In this document: one piece after another, positions 43,374 to 52,730 of the stretch
Position numbering within the stretch: the first letter of the stretch is position 1
How the letters are laid out: each line of letters opens with the position of its first letter
Assembly (NCBI GenBank): GCA_029245865.1
Contig: JAQWOM010000002.1
Location: forward strand, 1 to 64,000
Direction: 5' to 3'
Length of the DNA: 64,000 bases
Origin: Planctomycetota bacterium
GTDB lineage: Bacteria; Planctomycetota; B15-G4
Notes under the pieces: model-generated
Database searches by the model: none
What the model was told of the DNA's origin: nothing
The model's input: the letters and a program-made list of their open reading frames with translations, nothing else
Translations under genes and position numbers: made by a program

Positions 43374-46159
43374 GACGGCGGCCTATGCTCATCGCGCCAC
43401 TCGCTTTGCTGTCTGCGCTTGCACACGGCCAAGAAACTGTTTCGGAGCCAGTGGCGGCAGACACTGCGACCACACGTGCGGAATCGAATCACTGGGCGGT
43501 AGAAATGCTGACTCCGCCCGAAGGCGTCGTTCTCGAAATCGGCGGCATGGACTGGATGCCCGACGGGCGCTTGGCCCTGAGCACTCGACGCGGACAGGTG
43601 TGGATGGTCGAAAACGCCTTGGCAGACGACCCTGCTGACGCACGTTTCTCACTCTACGCAGAGGGTCTTCAGGAAGGCCTGGGCCTTAACGTCCTGGAAG
43701 TCCCCGATGGCGAAGGCGGGACACGCCACGCTCTTTACGTGCTGCAGCGCGGAGAGATCACGGAACTCCGCGATGACGATGAAGATGGTCGTGCCGAGAC
43801 CTGGATACGCGTCGCTGACGACTGGGGTCTTTCAGGCAACTATCATGAATTTGCCTTCGGGCTGCCGGACGACGGACATGGGAATCTGTTCGTGTCACTC
43901 AATGTCGGCTTCCTGGACCCCGAGTGGTGGCTCGGACGCAGCGCTGTGCCATGGCGTGGATGGGTGCTCCGCATCAATCCGGTCACCGGCCAGTCAGAAC
44001 CCTGGGCCTCGGGCTTCCGCAGCCCCTGTGGGCTGGGAGTCGATAGCCATGGCCAACTGCTGCTCACCGACAACCAAGGTGACTGGATGGCCTCGACGCC
44101 GATCTTCGCGGTGCAACAAGGAGGGTTTCACGGACACCCGGCCTCGCTCGACTGGACATCTGAGTTCCGCGACCACGGGCTGCGCGCCAGCCTGGAACAA
44201 CCGCCTGAAACGCGGCGCACGCCTCCTGCCATCTGGGTTCCCTACGAGTGGTCACGCTCACCGGGCAATCTGGTTCCGTTGCCAGAGAACGGAGCCTTCG
44301 GCCCATTCACCGATCAAATGGTCATGGCAGAACTGACCAATGGACACCTGATGCGAGTGCAGTTCGAAGAAGTCGGCGGTGTGATGCAAGGTGCTGTCAT
44401 CCCGCTCCGCCAACGCCTCGGGTCGGTGGTGCGCGTCCTCTTCGCCGACAACGGCACTCTCATGGGTGGCCTCACCAATCGAGGCTGGGGCGGATTGGCT
44501 CCTGACAACGGTCTGCTGCGCGTGACTCCCACCGGCATCTCGCCGATGGAGATGGACCGGGTACACCTGGTTCCTGGAGGATTTGAAATCAGCTTCACCA
44601 AGCCGTTGGCTGAAGAGATCGACATCACTCCCGAGATCGCCACGGTCGAGCAGTACGACTACGACTACTGGTGGGAGTACGGATCGCCTGAACGCCACCG
44701 GACAGATGTGTCCGTGACAGCCGCATCGCTTTCGCCGGACCGGCGCACACTGTCCATCAAGACTCCCGAACTGCGCGCCGCCATGGTGGCGCGCATCGCG
44801 CTGCACGGGATACGCGGTGCCACCTCACCTGACCACCCCGAGAAAGAAAGCCGGCCCCTGCTCCACAACGAGGTGGCGTACACGGTCAATCAGTTGGCCG
44901 ATGGTTCACGCACCGACAAACACGTTGCGAAAGCAGTGCCCCCACCACCTTCCAAGCAGGCGGGTAAGGAAGGCTGGTTGCGCCTGACATACGGAGACGC
45001 ATTGGATGCCTGGGAAAGCTCGGGCTGGACACTCGTAGATGCCGAGTTGCATCCAGACGATCGGCGATCTTTCCTCGTCACGCCTGGAGTGAATGCCCTT
45101 GTGAACACGGGGCGCGGCCCTGCAAGTGACTTCGTCAGTCGCTGGGACTTCGGGAGCGGGACCTACCACGTGGAGTTCATGCTGCCCGAAGGCGGCCAAT
45201 CGGCCGTTTCAGTGCATGGCCAACACGCCATCGAACTGAGAGACGAGACGCATGGCATTCCCGAGGGCGCGCTGGCGAACGGAACGATCCGACCATCTCT
45301 CGACGGCACGCGTTTGGCGCAGGCACCCGATACCGATGCCTACAGTGGCGCTGGACATTGGCACGAACTGGAAATCGACTTCCTCGCCCCAGAGTTCGAC
45401 ATCACTGGCGAAAAGATCGCCGAAGCACGCTTCTCCGAAGTGCGCCTCGACGGCACGGTGATTCATGAAGACGTCGTGCTGACAGAATCGGCAAGCAGCG
45501 GGCACAACCAGGATCCCCATGTGGGGCCCTTGGTCATCGCCGGCCAAAATGGACCGGTCGCACTTCGCACGCTCGAGTTTCTACCCGCCCGAACGGTTGA
45601 CGAATACAAGGAGTGGATCAGTCTGATCGGCGGCGATGACTTGAATGGATGGACAACGGTTCCGGCCGACACACGCACAGGCGCCGCAGGCGCAGATCCA
45701 CCCTGGCTTCTGGAAGACGGCGAACTCATCGGCGAAGGCGAGGCCAGCTGGCTGCTCAGCCCGCGTGGTGACTACCGCAATGTTTCGGTGCACGCTCAAG
45801 TCCGTATCAATGACGGAGGTGATGCTGGCCTGATTGTGCGAGCGACCAGCGACGGCAACCGCGTCATGGGCTATGAAGCGCAAATCAACACCTCGTTTTC
45901 TGACCCTTCACGGACAGGGGGCCTGCACGAGCTTTCGCCGGTCCAGGTGCAACTTGTCCCGGCAGGGAGCTGGTTTGACCTGGACGTCCACGTGGCCGAA
46001 GAAGCCGGGGGAACCCGCATCACCGTCGCCGTGAATGGAGTGACCACAGCGGATTACCTCGATGCGGACCGTCAGTTCAGCTCAGGCCACATTGCCCTAC
46101 AACAACATCACGAAGGCAGTGTGTTGCGTGTGCGGGATTTGCGCGTCGAGACGCACTAA
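43370..46159 (+). CDS. Secreted blade-type dehydrogenase-like protein fused to DUF1080
   Basis: This predicts a 929-residue exported protein with signal peptide MLIAPLALLSALAHG. Residues about 40-400 form a PQQ/glucose-sorbosone-dehydrogenase-like propeller: IGGMDWMPDGRLALSTRRG, YHEFAFGLPDDGHGNL, GFRSPCGLGVDSHG. The C terminus, from about residue 765 (LNGWTTVPAD, WLLSPRGDYRNVSVHAQVRI, DAGLIVRATSDG), is a DUF1080/3-keto-disaccharide-hydrolase beta-sandwich. The arrangement is typical of sugar-degrading secreted proteins in Planctomycetota and Verrucomicrobiota. Translation is coupled to the upstream cytochrome c gene by ATGA, with no separate ribosome-binding site. Confidence 0.85.
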   Translation: MRRRPMLIAPLALLSALAHGQETVSEPVAADTATTRAESNHWAVEMLTPPEGVVLEIGGMDWMPDGRLALSTRRGQVWMVENALADDPADARFSLYAEGLQEGLGLNVLEVPDGEGGTRHALYVLQRGEITELRDDDEDGRAETWIRVADDWGLSGNYHEFAFGLPDDGHGNLFVSLNVGFLDPEWWLGRSAVPWRGWVLRINPVTGQSEPWASGFRSPCGLGVDSHGQLLLTDNQGDWMASTPIFAVQQGGFHGHPASLDWTSEFRDHGLRASLEQPPETRRTPPAIWVPYEWSRSPGNLVPLPENGAFGPFTDQMVMAELTNGHLMRVQFEEVGGVMQGAVIPLRQRLGSVVRVLFADNGTLMGGLTNRGWGGLAPDNGLLRVTPTGISPMEMDRVHLVPGGFEISFTKPLAEEIDITPEIATVEQYDYDYWWEYGSPERHRTDVSVTAASLSPDRRTLSIKTPELRAAMVARIALHGIRGATSPDHPEKESRPLLHNEVAYTVNQLADGSRTDKHVAKAVPPPPSKQAGKEGWLRLTYGDALDAWESSGWTLVDAELHPDDRRSFLVTPGVNALVNTGRGPASDFVSRWDFGSGTYHVEFMLPEGGQSAVSVHGQHAIELRDETHGIPEGALANGTIRPSLDGTRLAQAPDTDAYSGAGHWHELEIDFLAPEFDITGEKIAEARFSEVRLDGTVIHEDVVLTESASSGHNQDPHVGPLVIAGQNGPVALRTLEFLPARTVDEYKEWISLIGGDDLNGWTTVPADTRTGAAGADPPWLLEDGELIGEGEASWLLSPRGDYRNVSVHAQVRINDGGDAGLIVRATSDGNRVMGYEAQINTSFSDPSRTGGLHELSPVQVQLVPAGSWFDLDVHVAEEAGGTRITVAVNGVTTADYLDADRQFSSGHIALQQHHEGSVLRVRDLRVETH

Positions 46160-46203
46160 CCTGGCGAACAAGATGAGAGGCCTCTAGAGACTCCGGGATT
46201 CGC

Positions 46204-47325
46204 TCAGCGGTCTTTACGAAAGCGCTTGAGGCGACGTTCTACAAAACCATCGACCTCGATAAAGTCGGCCCAGGCTCGTGCAATACGACGTGCGCCTTCA
46301 TCGGTCACATGAACATCGTTGGTGAACAGTTCGCGTTCCTGCGGCAGAGCAGCATCTACATCCACAACGGCAACGCCGACCTCTTTCCCTACCGCATCGA
46401 TAACTTCTGCCGCGAAGGCCATGCCCTTGATGTCGACCGGGCGCTCAAGGTCCTCGCGGAACCATGCTTGCTGACCCAGAACGATCTCGACATCGTTCTG
46501 CCGACATAAGGCAATCATGTGCTCTAAATTTCTGCGAAAGAAGGTCAGGCCTTCCATCTGCGGTGCGTCCCAGAGTGGCTCTACTACGCCATAGTTGCGC
46601 GTGACCCAACTGCCAAGCTCTGCCTTCGATGTGTAGTCCGTGAAGGCCGCGCGTAGAGTGAGGAACAAGCGGCTGTTCTCCAGCGCTTGCGTGACGGGGC
46701 TCTGAACAAACACGGGCCAGACCGCACGCCAGTGCGAATTGTCTGGCTGGATCCCTGGCCACCGCCAGAGACGTACGTCGTTGATGGAATGGTAGACAGC
46801 CACCATGTCCGGCTCGAGGTCAATGATCCGGATGGCGAGATTGATGAGGCTTTCATAAGTGCTGTAACCACTCGCTCCGGCATTGACCACTTCGATCAAC
46901 ACATCCGGATAAGCCTCGTCGAGCATGGCGTCGAGTTGCATCGGCCAGGTGTGTTCATTGGACGAAGGTCCATGCCCGTATGTGCTACTGCCTCCCACGC
47001 ACACGATGCGCAGAGCCCCCGGACGTTTTTCGCGACGAATCTCTGGGCCGCGAAAGCCCAACGCATTGTGGCTCGTGGAATGCTGACCATCATCGAGTGA
47101 CCAGCTCTTGCGTGGCGCGTACGCGAGATAGGGGTGAGCTTCGTAGCGTGTCTCCGAGAAGTCCATCATCAGCTGGTCGGGATCGAATGCTTCCAGCGGC
47201 AAGACACGCGTGAGGATCTCGCCCACCACCAACACAGACAACACCCCGATCAGCAGCAGCTTGATCCGGCTGCGGCGTCGGCGAGTTGAAGCTGCAGATG
47301 AGTCATGGGCGCTCGAAGAGCTCAT
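46204..47325 (-). CDS. SGNH/GDSL hydrolase-like membrane-anchored protein
   Basis: This predicts a 373-residue protein with an N-terminal anchor helix (about 22-42) after an Arg-rich cytoplasmic tail. The SGNH blocks are GGSSTYGHG (Ser near 113), NAGASGY, and SINDV with Asn182. The His block NDVHVTDEG (His339) supplies the catalytic His. This is the pattern of SGNH esterases/acetyl transfer partners that act on polysaccharides outside the membrane. The substrate is unknown. It is convergent with the dehydrogenase gene and divergent from the dGTPase-RNase III gene. Confidence 0.82.
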   Translation of the reverse strand: MSSSSAHDSSAASTRRRRSRIKLLLIGVLSVLVVGEILTRVLPLEAFDPDQLMMDFSETRYEAHPYLAYAPRKSWSLDDGQHSTSHNALGFRGPEIRREKRPGALRIVCVGGSSTYGHGPSSNEHTWPMQLDAMLDEAYPDVLIEVVNAGASGYSTYESLINLAIRIIDLEPDMVAVYHSINDVRLWRWPGIQPDNSHWRAVWPVFVQSPVTQALENSRLFLTLRAAFTDYTSKAELGSWVTRNYGVVEPLWDAPQMEGLTFFRRNLEHMIALCRQNDVEIVLGQQAWFREDLERPVDIKGMAFAAEVIDAVGKEVGVAVVDVDAALPQERELFTNDVHVTDEGARRIARAWADFIEVDGFVERRLKRFRKDR

Positions 47326-47576
47326 GAACGAGAGGATGCCACATCAGGCCCACACGAGAGACTGCTCGATCTTCAGATCGCCGCTTCGCGCATGCGTCGA
47401 AACCGCCATGGGCTCGTGAAGGCTGCATGGCAGACAGGTGACGCCGATCCCTGCTGTCGCGTAGACTCGCTCGGTGCGCTTGGCGCATGGTTTCTTCCCA
47501 GGCGGGCGAGCCGCCCATCCGGTCACCCCAGGCAGGGGATGGCATCCGAGCCATCCCTCTTCTCCACACTCAAGAC

Positions 47577-49520
47577 ATGACATCTCCTCTAGCACCCCGA
47601 GAAGAGAGCGAAGCGCTTGAGCGTCAGCAGCTCGCCCCATGGGCGACATTCTCTTCCGAGAGCTGGGAGCGACCACAGCCTGAGAAGCCTGACCCCTATC
47701 GAACCTGCTTTGTGCGCGACCGAGACCGCATCCTTCACTGCGGTGCCTTCCGACGGCTCAAGGACAAGACCCAGGTCTTCGTCATCGACGAGGGTGATTT
47801 CTACCGGACGCGACTGACCCACACCCTGGAAGTCAGTCAGCTGGCACGCTTCTTGTGTCAGGCGCTCCGGCTCAATGAGGCCAACGGCGAAATTCTGGCA
47901 CTGGTCCACGATATCGGACACCCACCCTTCGGCCACGAAGGGGAGCGCATCTTGAACGGGTGCACAGCTGTCGACTTCGACCACAACAGGCAAGCCCTGC
48001 GCATCGTCGACATTCTCGAGTCTCCTTATCTCGATCGACGCGGCCTGAACCTCACACAAGTCGTCCGCCGAATGATCCTCAAGCATGGAGGGGACGCCAA
48101 GCGTGGCGCCGAACCCACGAGCGGGCACACCCTCGAAGCTCAGGTGGCAGATCTCGCTGACAGCACTGCCTATCAGCACCACGACATCGAGGACGGGCTG
48201 CGCGCAGGCATTCTGGCCCCTGGCGATCTGACCACCACGAGTATCTGGAGAGATGCGGCCGAACAGGTCGGAGGGCTCGCAGAAGGGCCGCAAGGAACCA
48301 AACGCATTCTGAACCACATGCTCAAGACTTCGCTCTACGACATGCTGGAAGAATCAGCGCGGCGCATCGAAGCCTCTGGCATTACATCCGTTGCCGATGT
48401 TCTCGATCGAGATGAACACCTGGTGGCCTACAGCCCGGGACGCACCAAACAGCATCAAGAATTGGGGCGTTTTCTCTACGAATGCTACTACCGGCACCCA
48501 CGTGTGTTGCGCAGCGCCATGAGCGCCCAGCAGGCCATCGAGCTGATTGTTGATCACTATGGCGCGCACCCGTCCGAGCTCCCTCGGGATTATCGCGGTC
48601 GCATTGAAACAGATGGCATTGACCGAACGCTCTGCGACTACGTCGCCGGCATGACAGACCGCTACGCCGTCGAGGAGTGGCGGCGTTTGGCCGCGGCACG
48701 CTCGCTTGTCCACCTGGCCTTGCCCCCACTGGACGATGAAAGCGCGGCACGCGTCACAAATCTCGAGGAGACGGTCGGTTACCAGTTTCGTGACAAAGCG
48801 CTTGCCTCGACCGCACTCACGCACGCTTCTGCACGCAGCGACGAACGGCCGCCTAACGAACGCCTCGAGTTTCTGGGTGACTCTGTGCTGGGCCTCGTCA
48901 TCGGACAAGAACTCTACCTGCGCTATCCGGATCGCCCCGAAGGCGAGCTGTCTCGCATGAAGAGCATTTCGGTGAGCCGCACAGCACTTCAGACTGTCGC
49001 TGCGAACTGGGCGTTGGCAGATCTCATGTTGCTGGGCCCGGGCTTTCGCACTCCGAAAGACGCCCCACCTTCCGTCGCAGCCGACGGTGTCGAAGCAGTT
49101 CTTGGAGCCATCTTTCTCGACGGACACCTTGAACCTGTGCGGCGTGTCATCCTGGCCGAATTCCTGCCCATCGTCGAAGCCGCCGCAGACGGTCGGCGCG
49201 GACGCAACAGCAAATCAGAGCTCCAGACGTTTACCCAGGCCGAGCTTGGAATCACGCCTCATTACCTCGTGCTGGGAGAAGAGGGCCCCGATCACAAGAA
49301 AACCTTCACCGTTGCTGCTGCAGTGCAAGACGTGAAGCTTTCCGTGGCCACTGGCCGCAACAAACGACAAGCCGAACAGCGCGCGGCGCGCGAAGCGCTG
49401 ACCATGCTTCTCTCTGTACAGCAAGGCCTCGTCCCTCCACCCGAAGGCCTCGACGGAACCTGGGCCTCCGAGCACAAGCCCTCAGTCAATCCAGAGACAC
49501 CCGGTGCCCAGGAGCCCTGA
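47577..49520 (+). CDS. dGTPase-type HD domain fused to RNase III
   Basis: This predicts one 647-residue frame holding two enzymes. Residues 1 to about 377 form a dGTP triphosphohydrolase-like HD protein: RTRLTHTLEVSQ with His82, LVHDIGHPPFGHEGE with His111/Asp112, and LADSTAYQHHDIEDG with Asp195. Residues about 394-613 form a complete RNase III. NERLEFLGD carries Glu428 and Asp435, DGVEAVLG carries Asp503 and Glu506, and a double-stranded-RNA-binding domain spans about 546-613. All four metal-binding positions of RNase III are conserved. The linker (about 378-393) has no stop or frameshift. The ATG at 47577 matches the family N terminus. Its end overlaps the mfd start by 17 bp. Fusion of these activities is not something I know to be described. 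Confidence 0.9.
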   Translation: MTSPLAPREESEALERQQLAPWATFSSESWERPQPEKPDPYRTCFVRDRDRILHCGAFRRLKDKTQVFVIDEGDFYRTRLTHTLEVSQLARFLCQALRLNEANGEILALVHDIGHPPFGHEGERILNGCTAVDFDHNRQALRIVDILESPYLDRRGLNLTQVVRRMILKHGGDAKRGAEPTSGHTLEAQVADLADSTAYQHHDIEDGLRAGILAPGDLTTTSIWRDAAEQVGGLAEGPQGTKRILNHMLKTSLYDMLEESARRIEASGITSVADVLDRDEHLVAYSPGRTKQHQELGRFLYECYYRHPRVLRSAMSAQQAIELIVDHYGAHPSELPRDYRGRIETDGIDRTLCDYVAGMTDRYAVEEWRRLAAARSLVHLALPPLDDESAARVTNLEETVGYQFRDKALASTALTHASARSDERPPNERLEFLGDSVLGLVIGQELYLRYPDRPEGELSRMKSISVSRTALQTVAANWALADLMLLGPGFRTPKDAPPSVAADGVEAVLGAIFLDGHLEPVRRVILAEFLPIVEAAADGRRGRNSKSELQTFTQAELGITPHYLVLGEEGPDHKKTFTVAAAVQDVKLSVATGRNKRQAEQRAAREALTMLLSVQQGLVPPPEGLDGTWASEHKPSVNPETPGAQEP

Positions 49521-52500
49521 CGCTTTCCAACTGGCCGTGAGCGCACTTCAAGCGTGCGCTCCCGTGAAACGCCTGTGCGCAGAGAGCAACAAGCGCATCG
49601 AGATCGGTGGCGCCTGGGGCTCTTCTGCGGCTGCCATCGTCGGCTTGATGGGTGAAGGTCACGGACGTCTCATCGCTCTCGCAGGAGGAGTCGACGCCGC
49701 CGAGACCCTCGCCCTCGATCTCAATGAGTTGTTTCCAGAACTTGCCGTTCATCTTCTGCCCGTTGCCGAATCTGAACTCGAGATGGGCCCTGAACGCCGC
49801 GCGAATCGCTCCGAGCGGCTCGTCGCCATGTCCAGCCTGCACGAACAAGGAGACGGCGTTCTGATCGTTTCGGCGGCTTCGCTTCTCGAAGAGTTGCCCG
49901 CCCCCGACGGCGCAAAGTTTGCGGTTCAACGAGGAGGGACACTGAATCGAGATCGGCTCCTGGAGTCACTGACCGAAGCTGGTTTCGATCGCGTCCCGCT
50001 TGTCGCTGCACCTGGAGAGGTGAGCGTCCGCGGTGACATCGTCGACGTGTATCCATGGGCAGCCCCCTCGCCGGTTCGCATCGAATTGTTCGATGAGGAC
50101 GTCGAAGACCTACGCCGGTTCGAAGTCGACACACAACGTTCCGTAGAAGTCCTCGACTTCGTCGACATCAAACTGAGCAACGGCGAAGGAGAAAAACTCA
50201 GCTTTCAGGAACTGGTGCCTTCTGAGACATGCATCCTTGTCGTGGACCCGCCCAGAGTTCGAGATCGACTGGTCGAGGTTGCTTTTGAGGCGAAATCCCC
50301 TCCTCGCGTTGTTGATGCTGCGCTGGATCAGGTGGCACGCCACCCAGGCGGCAACCTCAACCCACTAGACCTTGGCGACGCCGACTGCGATCTCTCGGTA
50401 CGCGCCATCAAAAGTACATACGGCCCACTGGAGACGACCCTCGCGGACTGGCGCAAGACCGGCGCGGAGATCACCGTTCTATGTGAAAGCGAAGGCGAGC
50501 GAGATCGCCTTGCCGCGACCCTGGCCAGTCACGAACTGGGCACCGACTCCGGGCTTCAAATCCAGGTAGGAAGGCTCGCAACAGGTTTCGCCATTCCATC
50601 AGGCGGACCGATCGTGGTGCACCATCACGAGCTCATCGGGCGAAGAGCGGTGCGCCGGGGGCGACCCCGGCGGGTCGTCGCAACCAGGGCCCTCGACTCA
50701 CTCGCCGAACTAAGTCCTGGAGATTTCGTCGTTCACCTCTTGCACGGCGTGGCCTGTTACCGAGGCATGCAACGCCTCAACAGAGAACAGGGCGAAGAAG
50801 ACTTCCTTCTTCTGGAATTTGCCGAAGACACCAAGCTCTTTGTGCCTGCTTCGCGCATCGACCTTGTCGAACGCTTTATCGGTGGCGAAGCCAAGGGTCC
50901 CAAGCTCGACCGAATCGGCGGCAAAACATGGACTCGCAAGAAAGAGAAGGTTCGCGATGCGGTCATGGATCTCGCTTCGCAACTGCTCACGACACAAGCC
51001 AAGCGCCGTGGCTGCGATGGCGTCAGCTTTCCCAGTGACGATTCCATGGTTTCCCGATTCGAACGCACCTTTGCTTTCGAAGACACGCCCGATCAGGCCA
51101 CGGCCTGGAGAGCTGTTCTCGAGGACATGGGCAAACCACGCTCGATGGATCGCCTGATCGTGGGTGACGTGGGCTTCGGCAAGACAGAGATCGCCGTCCG
51201 CGCCGCCTATGTCGCCGTTCTTTCAGGGAGGCAGGCTGCCGTTTTGGTGCCGACCACGATCCTCGCGGAACAGCACGACGAGACCTTCCGACACCGCATG
51301 TCAGAAGAACCGATCCGCGTTGAAGTGCTTTCAAGACTCAAAAAGCCTTCGGAAGTGACGGCCATCCTCCAGGATGCCGCCGCCGGGAAAGTAGACATCC
51401 TCATCGGGACTCATCGGCTGCTGGCCAAGGATGTGAAGTTTCGCGACCTCGGCCTGGTCATCGTTGACGAAGAACAACGCTTCGGTGTCGCACACAAAGA
51501 GAAATTGAAGGCGCTGCGCTCGACAGTCGATGTCGTGACATTGTCCGCGACCCCTATTCCGCGCACGCTGCACATGGCCATGAGTGGCCTTCGCGACATT
51601 TCGAAAATCTCGACGCCGCCCCCAGGGCGCCGTCCGGTCATCACGCGCGTTTCCTACGAATCCGATGAAGTCATCGGCAATGCACTTCGACATGAACTGC
51701 ACCGCGGCGGCCAGGTCTTTGTGCTGCACAATCGCGTCCAGTCCATATCCCGCATGCTCGAGAAGATACGGTCTCTGGTGCCCCACGCTCGCACAGCCTT
51801 CGCCCATGGCCAGATGCCTGCACGCGGTTTGCGTGCCGTCGTAGACGAATTTGCGAGCGGAGAACTGGACGTGCTGGTCTGCACCTCCATCATCGAAAGT
51901 GGGATCGACATCCCGCGCGCCAACACAATCATCGTCACAGACAGTCACCGGTTCGGTCTGGCCGATATGCATCAGCTACGCGGGCGCGTGGGGCGCGAGA
52001 GCACACAGGCCTATGCCTTCTTCCTGGTACCGCGCGAAAAGTTTTCGGACAAAGCACAGCGAAGACTCAAAGCCATCGAGGAATTCAGCAGCCTGGATGC
52101 GGGACTGCCCATCGCACTTCGTGACCTTGAGCTACGCGGCGCAGGCAACTTGCTTGGAGCCGAGCAGTCGGGCCACATCATGTCGGTCGGCTACGACATG
52201 TACTGCCGCCTCCTGCGCAGTGCCGTTGCCCAGAGCAAGGGACGGCCACCTGAGGAAGAGCCCGGAGAGGTCGAGGTCGACCTGGGGCTCTCCGCCTTCC
52301 TGCCCACCGAATACATCCCCGACGAAGCCATACGGATGTCGGTGCTTCGGCGCCTCGCCACGGCTGGCAAAAAAAAGGCCCAAGGCATCGAGGCCGAACT
52401 CAAAGATCGCTTTGGTCCATTGCCACCTCCAGCACAAGAGCTGCTCGACCTCTTCAATCTGCGGCGATACGTGCGATTGGCGGGCATCGGCTCACTGGCA

Positions 52501-52707
52501 GCCGATGGGCTCGGCGGCATGCTGATCCAGGTTGTGGACACCGTCGCCTTTGAGAAACGACACCCGTTTCGGCCAGAACAGCTCTACCTGATCACTCCCG
52601 AGCGGTTACGCGTGGCCTGGCCGGATCGCACCACGACACCGAGTTCCAGGCTTCGTTATCTTCTTGAGCTCTTCCAGACCCGATCGCCCGCTGGCAGCCG
52701 CCAGTGA
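49504..52707 (+). CDS. mfd: Transcription-repair coupling factor Mfd
   Basis: This predicts 1067 residues. An N-terminal UvrB-like module is present (VSVRGDIVDVYPWA). The RNA-polymerase-interacting domain starts near residue 405 (GDFVVHLLHGVACYRG). The RecG-like translocase has Walker A GDVGFGKTE (about 553-561), DEEQRFG (about 655), SATPIPRT and QLRGRVGRE. The C-terminal TRCF domain closes the protein. It displaces stalled RNA polymerase and recruits UvrA. It is slightly shorter than the 1148-residue E. coli protein. The start is a GTG at 49504 lying inside the end of the upstream fusion gene, implying translational coupling. Confidence 0.96.
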   Translation: MPRSPDAFQLAVSALQACAPVKRLCAESNKRIEIGGAWGSSAAAIVGLMGEGHGRLIALAGGVDAAETLALDLNELFPELAVHLLPVAESELEMGPERRANRSERLVAMSSLHEQGDGVLIVSAASLLEELPAPDGAKFAVQRGGTLNRDRLLESLTEAGFDRVPLVAAPGEVSVRGDIVDVYPWAAPSPVRIELFDEDVEDLRRFEVDTQRSVEVLDFVDIKLSNGEGEKLSFQELVPSETCILVVDPPRVRDRLVEVAFEAKSPPRVVDAALDQVARHPGGNLNPLDLGDADCDLSVRAIKSTYGPLETTLADWRKTGAEITVLCESEGERDRLAATLASHELGTDSGLQIQVGRLATGFAIPSGGPIVVHHHELIGRRAVRRGRPRRVVATRALDSLAELSPGDFVVHLLHGVACYRGMQRLNREQGEEDFLLLEFAEDTKLFVPASRIDLVERFIGGEAKGPKLDRIGGKTWTRKKEKVRDAVMDLASQLLTTQAKRRGCDGVSFPSDDSMVSRFERTFAFEDTPDQATAWRAVLEDMGKPRSMDRLIVGDVGFGKTEIAVRAAYVAVLSGRQAAVLVPTTILAEQHDETFRHRMSEEPIRVEVLSRLKKPSEVTAILQDAAAGKVDILIGTHRLLAKDVKFRDLGLVIVDEEQRFGVAHKEKLKALRSTVDVVTLSATPIPRTLHMAMSGLRDISKISTPPPGRRPVITRVSYESDEVIGNALRHELHRGGQVFVLHNRVQSISRMLEKIRSLVPHARTAFAHGQMPARGLRAVVDEFASGELDVLVCTSIIESGIDIPRANTIIVTDSHRFGLADMHQLRGRVGRESTQAYAFFLVPREKFSDKAQRRLKAIEEFSSLDAGLPIALRDLELRGAGNLLGAEQSGHIMSVGYDMYCRLLRSAVAQSKGRPPEEEPGEVEVDLGLSAFLPTEYIPDEAIRMSVLRRLATAGKKKAQGIEAELKDRFGPLPPPAQELLDLFNLRRYVRLAGIGSLAADGLGGMLIQVVDTVAFEKRHPFRPEQLYLITPERLRVAWPDRTTTPSSRLRYLLELFQTRSPAGSRQ

Positions 52708-52730
52708 AGTGCGCTCCAGAGAGTCCCCGC

